From the NCBI GenBank assembly GCA_003228415.1, contig QIDL01000075.1, forward strand, positions 1 through 10,127: a DNA stretch of 10,127 nt, written 5' to 3'. This document shows positions 1-7,293 of the stretch, in pieces. The position numbers were made by a program, and so were the translations under genes. The stretch's first letter is position 1. Every line of letters begins with the position of its first letter. Source of the stretch: Gammaproteobacteria bacterium. GTDB lineage: Bacteria > Pseudomonadota > Gammaproteobacteria > Pseudomonadales > Azotimanducaceae. The notes beneath the pieces are model-generated. The model ran no database searches. It worked only from the letters and a program-made list of their open reading frames with translations, and was not told the DNA's origin.

Positions 1-4
1 AATA

Positions 5-19
5 TTTGACGATATCAAA
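5..19. promoter_or_regulatory. Possible TetR operator (imperfect palindrome TTTGA-N5-TCAAA)
   Basis: The AT-rich bases just before the TetR reading frame contain the inverted repeat TTTGA (5-9) and TCAAA (15-19). An overlapping pair, AATATTT (1-7) and AAATATT (18-24), runs up to the TTG start. TetR-family proteins commonly bind palindromes next to their own gene, so an autoregulatory operator is plausible. The window begins here, so the full site, any promoter and the true gene start cannot be seen. AT-rich sequence makes short inverted repeats common by chance. Confidence 0.25.
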
Positions 20-22
20 ATA

Positions 23-649
23 TTGAACACGCCTGCACAACTCCCCCTTCGTGAGCGCAAGAAGCGGCAGGCTCGCGGCAGGATATTGGTGGCAGCGCAG
101 CAGCTCATCGAAGAGCGGGGCTTTGAGCACACCAGGATGCGGGAGATCGCCGCCTTCGCTGAGATCAGCTATCAGACCCTTTACAACTACTTCCCGACCA
201 AAGCGCTCATTCTGCAGGCTATTCTGACCCACAGCATCGAGCATATCTCTCAGCAGATCGACGATGTGCTGCAATCCTATGAAGGCGGTCTGCTCGAGGC
301 ACTGGACACCATGAACGCGATTCGTTTCTCGGCGATTCGCAGCCAGGACAGGGCTCTGTGGCGGATCGTCACGACGAGATTCGTCAACCAGGCCAGCGAA
401 ACCCATCAGATCTATCAGACGATCGACAAACGGGCGCACGAAGCGCTCAAAGCGCTGTTGTTTCAAGCACGTGACAGCGGTGAGCTGACGGCGCAAGTCG
501 ACCTGATGCTGCTGGCCGAAACGATCTTCAGCCTCGGGCAGCACAGCCTTGCAAAATATCTACTCACACCGCACATGGAGTTCGAAGCGGCATTGAACAA
601 GCTCGGCAGGCAGATGCGACTTCTGATCACACCCTATCTCAGACCCTAA
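23..649 (+). CDS. TetR/AcrR family transcriptional regulator
   Basis: This is a DNA-binding repressor of the TetR family, which usually releases its operator when a small ligand binds the C-terminal domain. Residues about 17-63 form the typical N-terminal three-helix HTH domain. The recognition-helix pattern is clear: TRMREIAAFAEIS, then the YQTLYNYFPTK signature at about 50-60. The rest (about 70-208) is helical and variable, as expected of the ligand/dimer domain, so the ligand cannot be named. The total length of 208 residues is normal. The start used here is TTG at 23 and has no visible ribosome site; the frame stays open to the window edge, so the true start may lie upstream. The stop is 12 bases before the next gene on the same strand, which suggests one operon and makes the downstream oxidoreductase fusion the likely target. 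Confidence 0.85.
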   Translation: MNTPAQLPLRERKKRQARGRILVAAQQLIEERGFEHTRMREIAAFAEISYQTLYNYFPTKALILQAILTHSIEHISQQIDDVLQSYEGGLLEALDTMNAIRFSAIRSQDRALWRIVTTRFVNQASETHQIYQTIDKRAHEALKALLFQARDSGELTAQVDLMLLAETIFSLGQHSLAKYLLTPHMEFEAALNKLGRQMRLLITPYLRP

Positions 650-661
650 GAGGATGCTGCG

Positions 662-2662
662 ATGACATTGAAGTGGGGCATCCTTGCCACGGGTCGTATC
701 GCCGATACCTTTGCCAGCGCTGCCACCGCCTCGAAACACAATGAGCTGGTCGCAGTCGCCGGTCGAGCACCCGGGCGGGCACAGGCGTTCGTCGAGCGCT
801 ATCCGGGCACGACGCCCCATGACGACTACCCGGCCCTGCTTCGCAATGCGGAGGTTCAGGCCGTGTACGTGGCCACCCCGCACCCGCAGCATGTCGAATG
901 GACCATTCGCGCATTGCAGGCCGGCAAACACGTCCTCTGCGAAAAACCCATGGGTCTCAATCACCCGGAAGTCATGGCGATGATCGATGCGGCAGACCAG
1001 GCCGGGTGCTTCCTGATGGAAGCTTTCATGTATCGCTGCCACCCGCAGACCGCGCGCCTGATTGAACTGATCCGGGACGGCGCGATCGGCGAAGTAGGTC
1101 ACATGATTGCCAGCTTCGGATTTCGCGCCAGGCCCGACCCTGATTCGCGCCTGTTCGCCGACGCCCTCGGTGGCGGAGCTATTCTGGATGTGGGTTGTTA
1201 TCCCGTTTCCGCGGCGCGACTCATCATTGGTTCAGAACCAATCAGCGTCAGCGGCAACGCACGGCTGGGTGACACCGGCATCGATGAGTGGGCGGCGGCC
1301 GAACTCACATTCGACAACGGCGCCAGCGCTCAACTCGCGACCGGGATTCGCCTCGACCTGGACAACGCGATCAACGTCTACGGCACCGGCGGTAGGATTC
1401 GAGTGCCAAACCCCTGGCGCGGCAGCGATTCAGAGGGCAACTGGCAGTTCCTGCTCTCACGAACCGGAAAGGAGCCGGAACTCATTCAGGGACATGCGGC
1501 TCCCATCTATGAAATCGAGATCGATCACTTCGCCCTCAATCTCGCTGGTGGCGAGCGCCAATCCCCAGCGATGAGCTGGGATGACAGCCGCGGCAACGCT
1601 CAAACACTGGATGCCTGGCGCAACGCCATTGGCCTGAGCTACGAGCAGGAGCGGCCCGCAACACATCGCGGGCCAATTCTCGGCACCGTCAAAACCGGAA
1701 CTCTTGTCAAGGCAGGAGCAATCGCTCACTTGCAGAAACCCGTTTCAAGGCTCGTCATGGGCTGCGACAACCAGCCGGACATGAGCCACGCCGCGGTAAT
1801 GTGGGACAACTATTTCGAGCTCGGCGGTAACTGTTTCGATACGGCACACATCTACGGCGGCGGCACCATCGAGACTCTGTTAGGGCACTGGCACAGGCAG
1901 CGCGGTCTCAGGGAAGAGATCGTCATCGTCGGCAAAGGTGCCCACACACCCTGTAACCATCCACGGCACATCGCGCCCCAGCTCGATGAGAGCCTCGAGC
2001 GCCTCCAGACCAGCTATCTCGACGTCTACTTCCTGCATCGAGATAACCTCGATGTGCCGGTAGCGGAATTCGTCGACGCGCTGAACGAAGAAGTCCAGCG
2101 TGGCCGCATCCGGGCATTTGGCGGTTCGAACTGGACCCTGGAACGCATACGAGCAGCCAACGACTATGCCAGCGGCAGCGGCCAACAGGGGATGAGTGCT
2201 GTGTCCAACAATTTTTCTCTGGCCCATATGATAGAGCCTCTGTGGCCGGGCGTGCAGGCGGCCACCGAACCGGCTTTCCGGGACTACCTCACCGAGCAGG
2301 CCATGGCACTGATGCCCTGGTCATCCCAGGCAAGAGGATTTTTCACGCCCTGGGCAGAATCGGTCATGCAGGCAACGGGTCGGGAAAATCCTGTCATCAC
2401 CAACGTTCAGCCGACCATGGCGGAGCTGTCCCGAACCTGGTTTTCCGATGCCAATTTCGAAAGGCGCGGGCGTGCTGCCGAGCTGGCAGAAAGTAAGGGT
2501 CTGGAATTGATCCAGATCGCACTTGCCTATGTGATCAACCAACCCTTTCCCTGTTTTCCGCTGATCGGGCCGCGCCAACTCAGTGAAACCCGTAGCTCGT
2601 TCGCGGCGCTGGACATAGAACTCAGCCATGCCGAGTGTCGCTGGTTGAACCTGGAAGACTGA
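662..2662 (+). CDS. Gfo/Idh/MocA oxidoreductase - aldo/keto reductase fusion protein
   Basis: This is a two-domain NAD(P)-dependent oxidoreductase of 666 residues. Residues about 1-325 are a Gfo/Idh/MocA-type enzyme. It has a Rossmann nucleotide-binding start (GILATGRIA at 6-14), the catalytic EKP motif (94-96, Lys95), an EAFMYRCHP segment (120-128) as in dihydrodiol-dehydrogenase and sugar-dehydrogenase relatives, and DVGCYPVSAARL at 176-187. After a linker, residues about 358-666 are an aldo/keto reductase barrel with a complete catalytic tetrad: Asp393 and Tyr398 in FDTAHIYGG, Lys425 in VGKG, and His459 in FLHRD. Cofactor-side motifs follow at MPWSSQARG (551-559) and PLIGPRQL (633-640). 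Both halves are full length, so this is a fusion of two whole enzymes, not a fragment. AAGAGGA (648-654) lies 7 bases before the ATG, and the TetR stop is 12 bases upstream. Substrates are probably sugars, polyols or related carbonyls, but this is inferred from family only. All enzyme parts look cytoplasmic; no signal peptide is seen. Confidence 0.93.
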   Translation: MTLKWGILATGRIADTFASAATASKHNELVAVAGRAPGRAQAFVERYPGTTPHDDYPALLRNAEVQAVYVATPHPQHVEWTIRALQAGKHVLCEKPMGLNHPEVMAMIDAADQAGCFLMEAFMYRCHPQTARLIELIRDGAIGEVGHMIASFGFRARPDPDSRLFADALGGGAILDVGCYPVSAARLIIGSEPISVSGNARLGDTGIDEWAAAELTFDNGASAQLATGIRLDLDNAINVYGTGGRIRVPNPWRGSDSEGNWQFLLSRTGKEPELIQGHAAPIYEIEIDHFALNLAGGERQSPAMSWDDSRGNAQTLDAWRNAIGLSYEQERPATHRGPILGTVKTGTLVKAGAIAHLQKPVSRLVMGCDNQPDMSHAAVMWDNYFELGGNCFDTAHIYGGGTIETLLGHWHRQRGLREEIVIVGKGAHTPCNHPRHIAPQLDESLERLQTSYLDVYFLHRDNLDVPVAEFVDALNEEVQRGRIRAFGGSNWTLERIRAANDYASGSGQQGMSAVSNNFSLAHMIEPLWPGVQAATEPAFRDYLTEQAMALMPWSSQARGFFTPWAESVMQATGRENPVITNVQPTMAELSRTWFSDANFERRGRAAELAESKGLELIQIALAYVINQPFPCFPLIGPRQLSETRSSFAALDIELSHAECRWLNLED

Positions 2663-2679
2663 CCTGTCTGATGATCCAA

Positions 2680-2718
2680 GGGACCCTCTGAGCAAACGGG
2701 AGTTGTTCAGAGGGTCCC
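2680..2718 (-). repeat. REP-like palindromic repeat, copy 1 (convergent junction)
   Basis: This 39-base palindrome has perfect 12-base arms (GGGACCCTCTGA at 2680-2691 and its complement at 2707-2718). The inner part can continue as a short CAA/TTG stem around a 7-base loop (2696-2702), leaving one A.C mismatch. It lies 17 bases after the fusion-gene stop and 30 bases beyond the stop of the opposing gene. A near-identical copy in the opposite orientation occurs at 7294-7332. No T-tract follows on either strand, so a standard intrinsic terminator is unlikely. The hairpin could still protect 3' ends or act with Rho. It is given as minus strand because copy 2 reads the same sequence on the plus strand. 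Confidence 0.8.
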
Positions 2719-2748
2719 AGGCCTCACGATCTCGCTGTGAAAGGTCAC

Positions 2749-3222
2749 TCAAGACTTCCTCGGCCCTCTACCCCGTGAGCGAAGCGAGACGACGTTGTCA
2801 CCTTTGACTACATCCTGTTTCAGAGAGAAGGCGATTTCCCAGGTATAGGTGGTATCGCCATCTCGCAAGAAACCTCGACAGCCGCAGCCCGCCGCCACGG
2901 TGAAGAGGCTGAATGTGACGTAGACGGTTTCGGACTCATTCCAGAGCAGGCCCAGATTGGGCGGGCTGTCCAGTTTGGCAGTGCCGTGAAACAGTTCCGC
3001 ACCCGCATGAATTCGCATCGAGTAGGTACCTACGTCGTTGCTGGCAATTCGGACCCCGACCTTGAGTTCGGTATCGTCCTGAAACTGGAGAATCGCATTG
3101 ACGATCAGCCCCTGTTCATCCTGCTCGACACGGGCATCACATTCCACGGTCTTTCCCAGACTGAATCCTTCGATCAGCACGCTGCCGCGGCCGAGCCAGT
3201 GGCCCGGTTGCAGAATCTTCAC
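2749..3222 (-). CDS. Hypothetical protein, beta-rich, coupled to SRAP gene
   Basis: I do not recognise this 157-residue protein. It has alternating short hydrophobic and polar stretches typical of beta strands throughout residues about 12-135 (for example VLIEGFSLGKTVECDARV, and ETVYVTFSLFTV at 98-109). That resembles a small beta-barrel or lipocalin-like fold, but no family motif settles it. Cysteines are at 28, 113 and 115 (CGC), and the tail is basic (SLRSRGRGPRKS). There is no signal peptide or membrane segment. The start is GTG at 3222, chosen because AGGGGA (3228-3233, minus strand) lies 5 bases upstream and because its GTGA overlaps the TGA stop of the SRAP gene by four bases, a usual mark of translational coupling. 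A longer frame back to 3387 is open but runs inside SRAP and is probably not used. Co-translation suggests a shared condition with SRAP, not necessarily a shared function. Confidence 0.75.
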   Translation of the reverse strand: MKILQPGHWLGRGSVLIEGFSLGKTVECDARVEQDEQGLIVNAILQFQDDTELKVGVRIASNDVGTYSMRIHAGAELFHGTAKLDSPPNLGLLWNESETVYVTFSLFTVAAGCGCRGFLRDGDTTYTWEIAFSLKQDVVKGDNVVSLRSRGRGPRKS

Positions 3223-3923
3223 GGACTTCCCCTTTCGATGTGGACCGCGCTCGCGATGGCTTGCGCGCAGCGAGGATCCTTGTTGCGGGCGTTGTTGACG
3301 TGCGTTGAGACCGGAACGGCATCGATCTCCACGGGCAGATTCGAACTGATCAGCCCATCCAGATCGGCATTTTCCGGATCCATCCACTGTCGAGCTTGTT
3401 CCATGGACAGCATCAGCGGTTGTCGATTGTGCACGAATTCCATCCCGGGTGCGGCTGGCACTGTGAGAATCGCAAAACTCTCGAGCACTTCCTCCGAACC
3501 GACCTCTGGATCAGACGGGCGCCAGCGATCCCATAAGCCGGCCAGCAACAGGCCGTGCTGTTGCTGCGGGCGGATGTAGTACGGCAACTTCTGACCTTGA
3601 TGCCGCGTCCATTCGTAAAAACCACTCACCGGCACCACACAACGACGTTTCCTGAATGGTTCCCGAAATGCAGGCGATTTGTGAGCGGTCTCGGATTTGG
3701 CATTGAACATACTGTATTTCGTGGACGGTCCCTTGGACCAGTAGGGGGTGAGCCACCAGCGCATGGGCACCAGTTCCGGCTGACCATCTTCGCCCGAGCG
3801 CAGCACCACAATGCTTTCGGTGGGTGCAGCGTTGTAGTTGTCCGGACCCGGGTGTGGCAAGCCGACCAGTTCCATCAGCAGTACTGTCAGAGGATCAGAA
3901 GTGACGTTGAAACGCCCGCACAT
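3219..3923 (-). CDS. SRAP domain protein (YedK/HMCES-like abasic-site protein)
   Basis: The family crosslinks to abasic sites in single-stranded DNA through its N-terminal cysteine, shielding them at replication forks. The 234-residue length matches the bacterial YedK size. It starts MCGRF, so Met removal exposes Cys2, the crosslinking residue. The family's other active-site residues are in place: Asn74 in FNAKSET, Glu104 in SGFYEW and His165 in VHNRQPL. The NAAPTES segment (31-37) and the WGLIP-like RWWLTPYW (55-62) are also typical. The start is fixed by this MCGRF motif at 3923; the frame is open further upstream to 4082 but that part overlaps the aldo/keto reductase gene. Its ATG is 5 bases beyond the stop of that gene, and its own stop overlaps the start of the next gene. 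The ribosome site is weak (AAGAG), so coupling to the upstream gene is likely. Confidence 0.95.
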   Translation of the reverse strand: MCGRFNVTSDPLTVLLMELVGLPHPGPDNYNAAPTESIVVLRSGEDGQPELVPMRWWLTPYWSKGPSTKYSMFNAKSETAHKSPAFREPFRKRRCVVPVSGFYEWTRHQGQKLPYYIRPQQQHGLLLAGLWDRWRPSDPEVGSEEVLESFAILTVPAAPGMEFVHNRQPLMLSMEQARQWMDPENADLDGLISSNLPVEIDAVPVSTHVNNARNKDPRCAQAIASAVHIERGSP

Positions 3924-3928
3924 GAACG

Positions 3929-4879
3929 CTAGCTCTTGTCGACTTTCAGCAGTTGGGCCACTTCGGCCATTTCCGCCGTGTTCAAGCGCCAGCCTTCGGC
4001 GGCTTCCACATTGGCCCGAACCTGCTCCGCCGTTGTCGCACCGGCGATGACGCTTGCGATCATCGGCTGACTCAGCAACCAACAGAACGCCAGACTCAGC
4101 AGATCCCGCCCATGCTCGGCCGCAAAACCACTCAATCGATCGATAGTGGCGAAATTTTTGTCCGTCATGGCACGTTCGGCGAGACGTGCCACCAATGCCA
4201 GCCGGGACCCTTCCGGCGCCGCCTGACCCGCCAGGTATTTGCCCGTCAGCATACCGCTCGCCAGGGGGAAGTAGGGCAACATACCGACAGAAAAATGTTC
4301 ACAAGCCGGCAGCACCTCATGCCGGACATCTCGTTCCAGCAGACTGTAGTGATTCTGCGCGGTAATGAAGGGTACATGACCGTCCGACTTCGCTCGCCAG
4401 TGGGCGTCGGCGATCTGCCAGCCGGAAAAATTGGAGTGTCCGATATAGCGAACCTTGCCGGCGTGAACCAGATCGCTCAAGGCACCGAGCGTCTCGTCGA
4501 TTGGCGTGCTCGGATCTGGTACATGCATCTGATAGAGATCGATATAGTCGGTACCCAGCCGTTCGAGACTCGCCTCCACCGCACGCATGATGTAGTGGCG
4601 GGAACCGCCTTTGTCCTGCAACCCGGGACCGGTGGGCATGGCGAATTTGGTGGCAATCACCGCGTCGTGGCGTCGGCCTTGCAGCGCTTTCCCCAGCAGA
4701 ACTTCCGAACGCCGCTCACCATAAACATCCGCGGTATCGAACAGATTTATCCCGGCATCCAGAGCAGCACTTACCACCTCACGGGTACCGGCCTCATCGA
4801 CCCGGCCACCAAAATTATTACAACCAAGGCCGACCGCCGAGACGTGGAGCCCGCTGTTTCCAAGATTACGCTGTTCCAT
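3929..4879 (-). CDS. Aldo/keto reductase
   Basis: This NAD(P)H-dependent carbonyl reductase has a complete aldo/keto reductase barrel of 316 residues. In numbering from the start chosen here, the catalytic tetrad is Asp48 and Tyr53 (FDTADVYG), Lys78 (ATKF) and His119 (YQMH). The N-terminal EQRNLGNSGLHVSAVGLGCNNFGG and the C-terminal SVIAGATTAEQVRANVEA are standard for YghZ/Tas-like and sugar-related members; the substrate is unknown. Two in-frame ATGs exist, at 4885 and 4879. GAAGGGG (4886-4892, minus strand) directly abuts the first but lies 6 bases from the second, so the second is preferred. It shares little beyond family motifs with the aldo/keto reductase half of the fusion at 662-2662, so the two are not a recent duplication. 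It heads an apparent operon with SRAP (gap of 5 bases) and overlaps the end of a truncated upstream frame. Confidence 0.93.
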   Translation of the reverse strand: MEQRNLGNSGLHVSAVGLGCNNFGGRVDEAGTREVVSAALDAGINLFDTADVYGERRSEVLLGKALQGRRHDAVIATKFAMPTGPGLQDKGGSRHYIMRAVEASLERLGTDYIDLYQMHVPDPSTPIDETLGALSDLVHAGKVRYIGHSNFSGWQIADAHWRAKSDGHVPFITAQNHYSLLERDVRHEVLPACEHFSVGMLPYFPLASGMLTGKYLAGQAAPEGSRLALVARLAERAMTDKNFATIDRLSGFAAEHGRDLLSLAFCWLLSQPMIASVIAGATTAEQVRANVEAAEGWRLNTAEMAEVAQLLKVDKS

Positions 4880-5084
4880 GACCATCCCCTTCGTTTACAT
4901 GCTTGCCTGACCGCCAACCGATGGTATCCAGATTCTGCGCGGCAAAGGTAGCCGGGCTTTCTTCCAATGAGGTCGCCATGGTGAGCACGCTGTTGGGCAG
5001 GAAGCCCATCGCCTCTTCGAAAAAACCGAACACGCCGTCCAGCTCGCCGCTGGATGCTCGATCGATCGGTGTCACATGTGCCAT
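4866..5084 (-). pseudogene. Truncated carboxymuconolactone decarboxylase/AhpD-like remnant
   Basis: This 72-residue frame begins like the N terminus of AhpD/carboxymuconolactone decarboxylase proteins: MAHVTPIDRASS, then a helix and FFEEAMGFLPNSVLTMA (about 21-37), matching the usual MGFxPNxxLTMA pattern. After roughly residue 40 the sequence no longer looks like the family, and the CxxC-bearing core that should follow is absent. The frame stops at 4866, inside the start of the aldo/keto reductase gene. The start ATG at 5084 has a G-rich stretch with GGTGAG just upstream, so it may still be translated. The best reading is a gene whose 3' part was lost by deletion, leaving its leader and ribosome site in front of the aldo/keto reductase. 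It could instead be a short leader frame kept for coupling. Family assignment rests on one motif seen by eye. Confidence 0.5.
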
Positions 5085-5181
5085 CGGCTCACCCCCCCAC
5101 TACAACCAGGTCTCCTATCCAGGAACAATCTTAATCGTTTGCCTTTCCCCGGTCATTGGTTGAGCATCCGCCGGATCTGAC

Positions 5182-5185
5182 GGAG
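5182..5185 (+). promoter_or_regulatory. Ribosome binding site deciding the oligopeptidase B start
   Basis: GGAG at 5182-5185 lies 6 bases before a GTG codon at 5192. The longer in-frame TTG start at 5156 has no such site. This favours GTG 5192 and removes 12 residues from the longest frame, leaving the N terminus VKPPIAARIGYTRTVHG, which fits the family. Confidence 0.7.
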
Positions 5186-5191
5186 TCGCCT

Positions 5192-7270
5192 GTGAAACCA
5201 CCCATCGCCGCTCGCATCGGCTACACCCGGACTGTCCACGGAATCACTCTGGAAGACCCCTATCACTGGCTGAAAGATCCAGGCTACCCCGAGGTTTCCG
5301 ACCAGCGGGTGCTGGATTACCTGAAAGCGGAAAATGACTATTTCGACCAGCAGATGGCCCCGTATGCCGGCCTGGTGACCTCGCTTTTCGAGGAGATCAA
5401 GGCTCGCCAGCCCGATGAAGAGGAGTCGGTCCCCTATAAGCAGGGTCACTACCGGTATCGATGGCGCTTCGAGAAAGATGCTCAATACCGGATCTGGTTA
5501 CGCGCACCGGTGAATCAGCCTGAAGACTGGCAGGTGATGCTGGATGAGCCGGCACTCGCGCGGGAATACCAATACTTCAGCCTCGGTGGGCTGTCGGTGA
5601 GCCCGAATGGCCGCTATCTGGCCTGGAGCGCAGATACCAGCGGCAGCGAGCGCTACAGGCTCTCCATCACCGACCTCGAACGTGGCATCGCCATCGACGA
5701 ACCCATCCTGCAGACATTGGATGCGCCGGTGTGGGCCGCGGACTCGGAACACCTGTTTTACCTCAGGGTCAACGACAACTGGAGACCCCATCAGGTGCGG
5801 CTGCATCGTCTGGGCGAACCGCTGGCCAACGACGTGGTCGTCTTCGAGGAGGCCGACGAATCTTTTTTTGTCGGCCTGGATGAAACTCAATCCGAGGCCT
5901 TCATTCAGATCACCAGCGCTGACCATGTCACCTCCGAGGTACATCTGCTGCCTGCCAACCAACCCCGCGCCGCGCCCAGACTGGTCTGCCCTCGACGTCA
6001 GGGCCACGAGTACCAGCTGGATCACCGGGAGGGGTTTTTCTACATTCGCAGCAACGACGAGCACAAAAACTTCCGGCTCGCTGTTGCGCCGGACTCCACC
6101 CCTGAGCCTGAGAACTGGCAGACCCTGATCGAAGGATCAGATTCCCACTATCTGACCGGTCACCTGTGCTTCAAAAACCATGTCATCGTCAGCGAACGCA
6201 TCGACGGGCTCGATCAGATCTGCGTCATGCTGAGACCAGGAACTGCGGATGCGCACACCCACTACATCGATTTCCCGGAAGACGCCTATAGCGTCGACTT
6301 CGGCACCAACCCGGAATACGACCAGCCCACGCTTCGGCTTGCGTACGAGTCCATGGTGACACCGCTGACGATCTACGACTATGACCTCGGATCGCGCCAG
6401 CTCGAGACCCGGAAAGTACAGCAGATTCCATCCGGCTACGATAGGGATGAGTACATCACCGAACGTCTCATGATACCGGCCCGGGATGGAGTTCTGGTCC
6501 CTGTCAGTCTGGTGTGTCGCAAGGATCTGTCGAGAAACACCGAAACACCCCTGCATCTGTACGGGTATGGGGCCTACGGCATGAGCCTGTCTCCCGGTTT
6601 TTCACGCAGCAGGTTGTCACTGCTCAACCGCGGGTTCATCTATGCCATCGCCCACATCCGTGGCGGCGACGAGCTGGGCTACCACTGGTACGAAGAAGGT
6701 AAACTCGACAAGCGCACCAACACCTTCAATGACTTCGTCGATGTGGCGCGCTTTCTTGTCGACACCAAATACACCGGGCCCGGACGACTCACCATCTCTG
6801 GTGGCAGCGCCGGCGGGGAACTGATGGGTGCGGTGATTAATCAGGCGCCGGAACTGTTCGCTGCAGCGGCTGCCCACGTGCCGTTTGTGGATGTGCTGAA
6901 CACCATGCTCGACGGCGATCTGCCTCTGACCCCGATCGAGTGGCCGGAATGGGGCAATCCGATCGAAGACAAGGCGGCATTCGACCTCATTCGCTCATAC
7001 TCTCCCTACGACCAACTCGTTACCGGGAATTATCCGCCGATGCTGATCACGGCCGGTTTGAACGACCCGCGCGTTACTTACTGGGAACCGGCTAAATACG
7101 TGGCCAAACTCCGCCACCTCCGAACCGATGACAACTGGCTGCTTCTGAAGACCAACATGGGAGCAGGCCATTCCGGTCAGTCAGGCCGCTACGATGCCTT
7201 GCGGGAAGTGGCCGAAGAGTACGCCTTTCTGTTCGCCTCGCTCGGTCTGGTGTCTTCGTTCAACGATTAG
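5192..7270 (+). CDS. ptrB: Oligopeptidase B (S9 family serine peptidase)
   Basis: This cytoplasmic serine peptidase cleaves short peptides after basic residues (family S9A). It has 692 residues, normal for the family. The N-terminal part (about 1-65, with DPYHWLKD) packs on the catalytic domain. Residues about 70-400 form the seven-bladed propeller that limits substrate size, and about 410-692 are the alpha/beta-hydrolase domain. In numbering from GTG 5192, the catalytic Ser539 is in ISGGSAGGELMG, Asp625 in GLNDPRV and His660 in GAGHSG. The stretch HVPFVDVLNTMLDGDLPLTPIEWPEWGNP, just after the serine, is the oligopeptidase B signature that separates it from prolyl oligopeptidase. The ORF could begin at TTG 5156, but the GGAG site supports GTG 5192. 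It stands alone, divergent from the minus-strand cluster, and its stop is followed 23 bases later by a palindromic repeat. No convincing promoter was seen in 5085-5191. Confidence 0.95.
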   Translation: MKPPIAARIGYTRTVHGITLEDPYHWLKDPGYPEVSDQRVLDYLKAENDYFDQQMAPYAGLVTSLFEEIKARQPDEEESVPYKQGHYRYRWRFEKDAQYRIWLRAPVNQPEDWQVMLDEPALAREYQYFSLGGLSVSPNGRYLAWSADTSGSERYRLSITDLERGIAIDEPILQTLDAPVWAADSEHLFYLRVNDNWRPHQVRLHRLGEPLANDVVVFEEADESFFVGLDETQSEAFIQITSADHVTSEVHLLPANQPRAAPRLVCPRRQGHEYQLDHREGFFYIRSNDEHKNFRLAVAPDSTPEPENWQTLIEGSDSHYLTGHLCFKNHVIVSERIDGLDQICVMLRPGTADAHTHYIDFPEDAYSVDFGTNPEYDQPTLRLAYESMVTPLTIYDYDLGSRQLETRKVQQIPSGYDRDEYITERLMIPARDGVLVPVSLVCRKDLSRNTETPLHLYGYGAYGMSLSPGFSRSRLSLLNRGFIYAIAHIRGGDELGYHWYEEGKLDKRTNTFNDFVDVARFLVDTKYTGPGRLTISGGSAGGELMGAVINQAPELFAAAAAHVPFVDVLNTMLDGDLPLTPIEWPEWGNPIEDKAAFDLIRSYSPYDQLVTGNYPPMLITAGLNDPRVTYWEPAKYVAKLRHLRTDDNWLLLKTNMGAGHSGQSGRYDALREVAEEYAFLFASLGLVSSFND

Positions 7271-7293
7271 TCAAGAACCGTGGCAGTCATCGA

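Noticed and set aside
560..1102. A 180-residue minus-strand frame across the TetR/fusion junction
   Set aside because: It is antisense to two well-supported genes, with no motif or ribosome site.
2680..2718. A Rho-independent terminator
   Set aside because: The hairpin is strong, but no T-run follows on either strand; a repeat is the better description.
2321..2752. A minus-strand frame that reads through palindrome copy 1 into the fusion gene
   Set aside because: It is an accidental frame; its only shared peptide with another frame (near 7294) comes from the repeat itself.
3223..3387. A longer N terminus for the 157-residue unknown protein
   Set aside because: It would lie inside the SRAP gene, is low-complexity and Arg/Gly-rich, and the GTG at 3222 has a good ribosome site.
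3924..4082. A longer N terminus for the SRAP protein
   Set aside because: The family needs Cys at position 2 (MCGRF), and the extra part is antiphase to the aldo/keto reductase gene.
662..4885. The two aldo/keto reductases as a tandem duplication
   Set aside because: They share only family-level motifs and differ in length and flanks; no recent duplication is visible.
3953..4951. A 332-residue open frame on the plus strand, antisense to the aldo/keto reductase
   Set aside because: It mirrors the codon pattern of the real gene on the other strand, has no family motifs and no ribosome site; it is a GC-driven shadow.
5093..5099. A run of seven C bases as a phase-variation tract
   Set aside because: It is short, lies outside coding sequence, and on the minus strand simply forms part of a G-rich ribosome site for the truncated frame.
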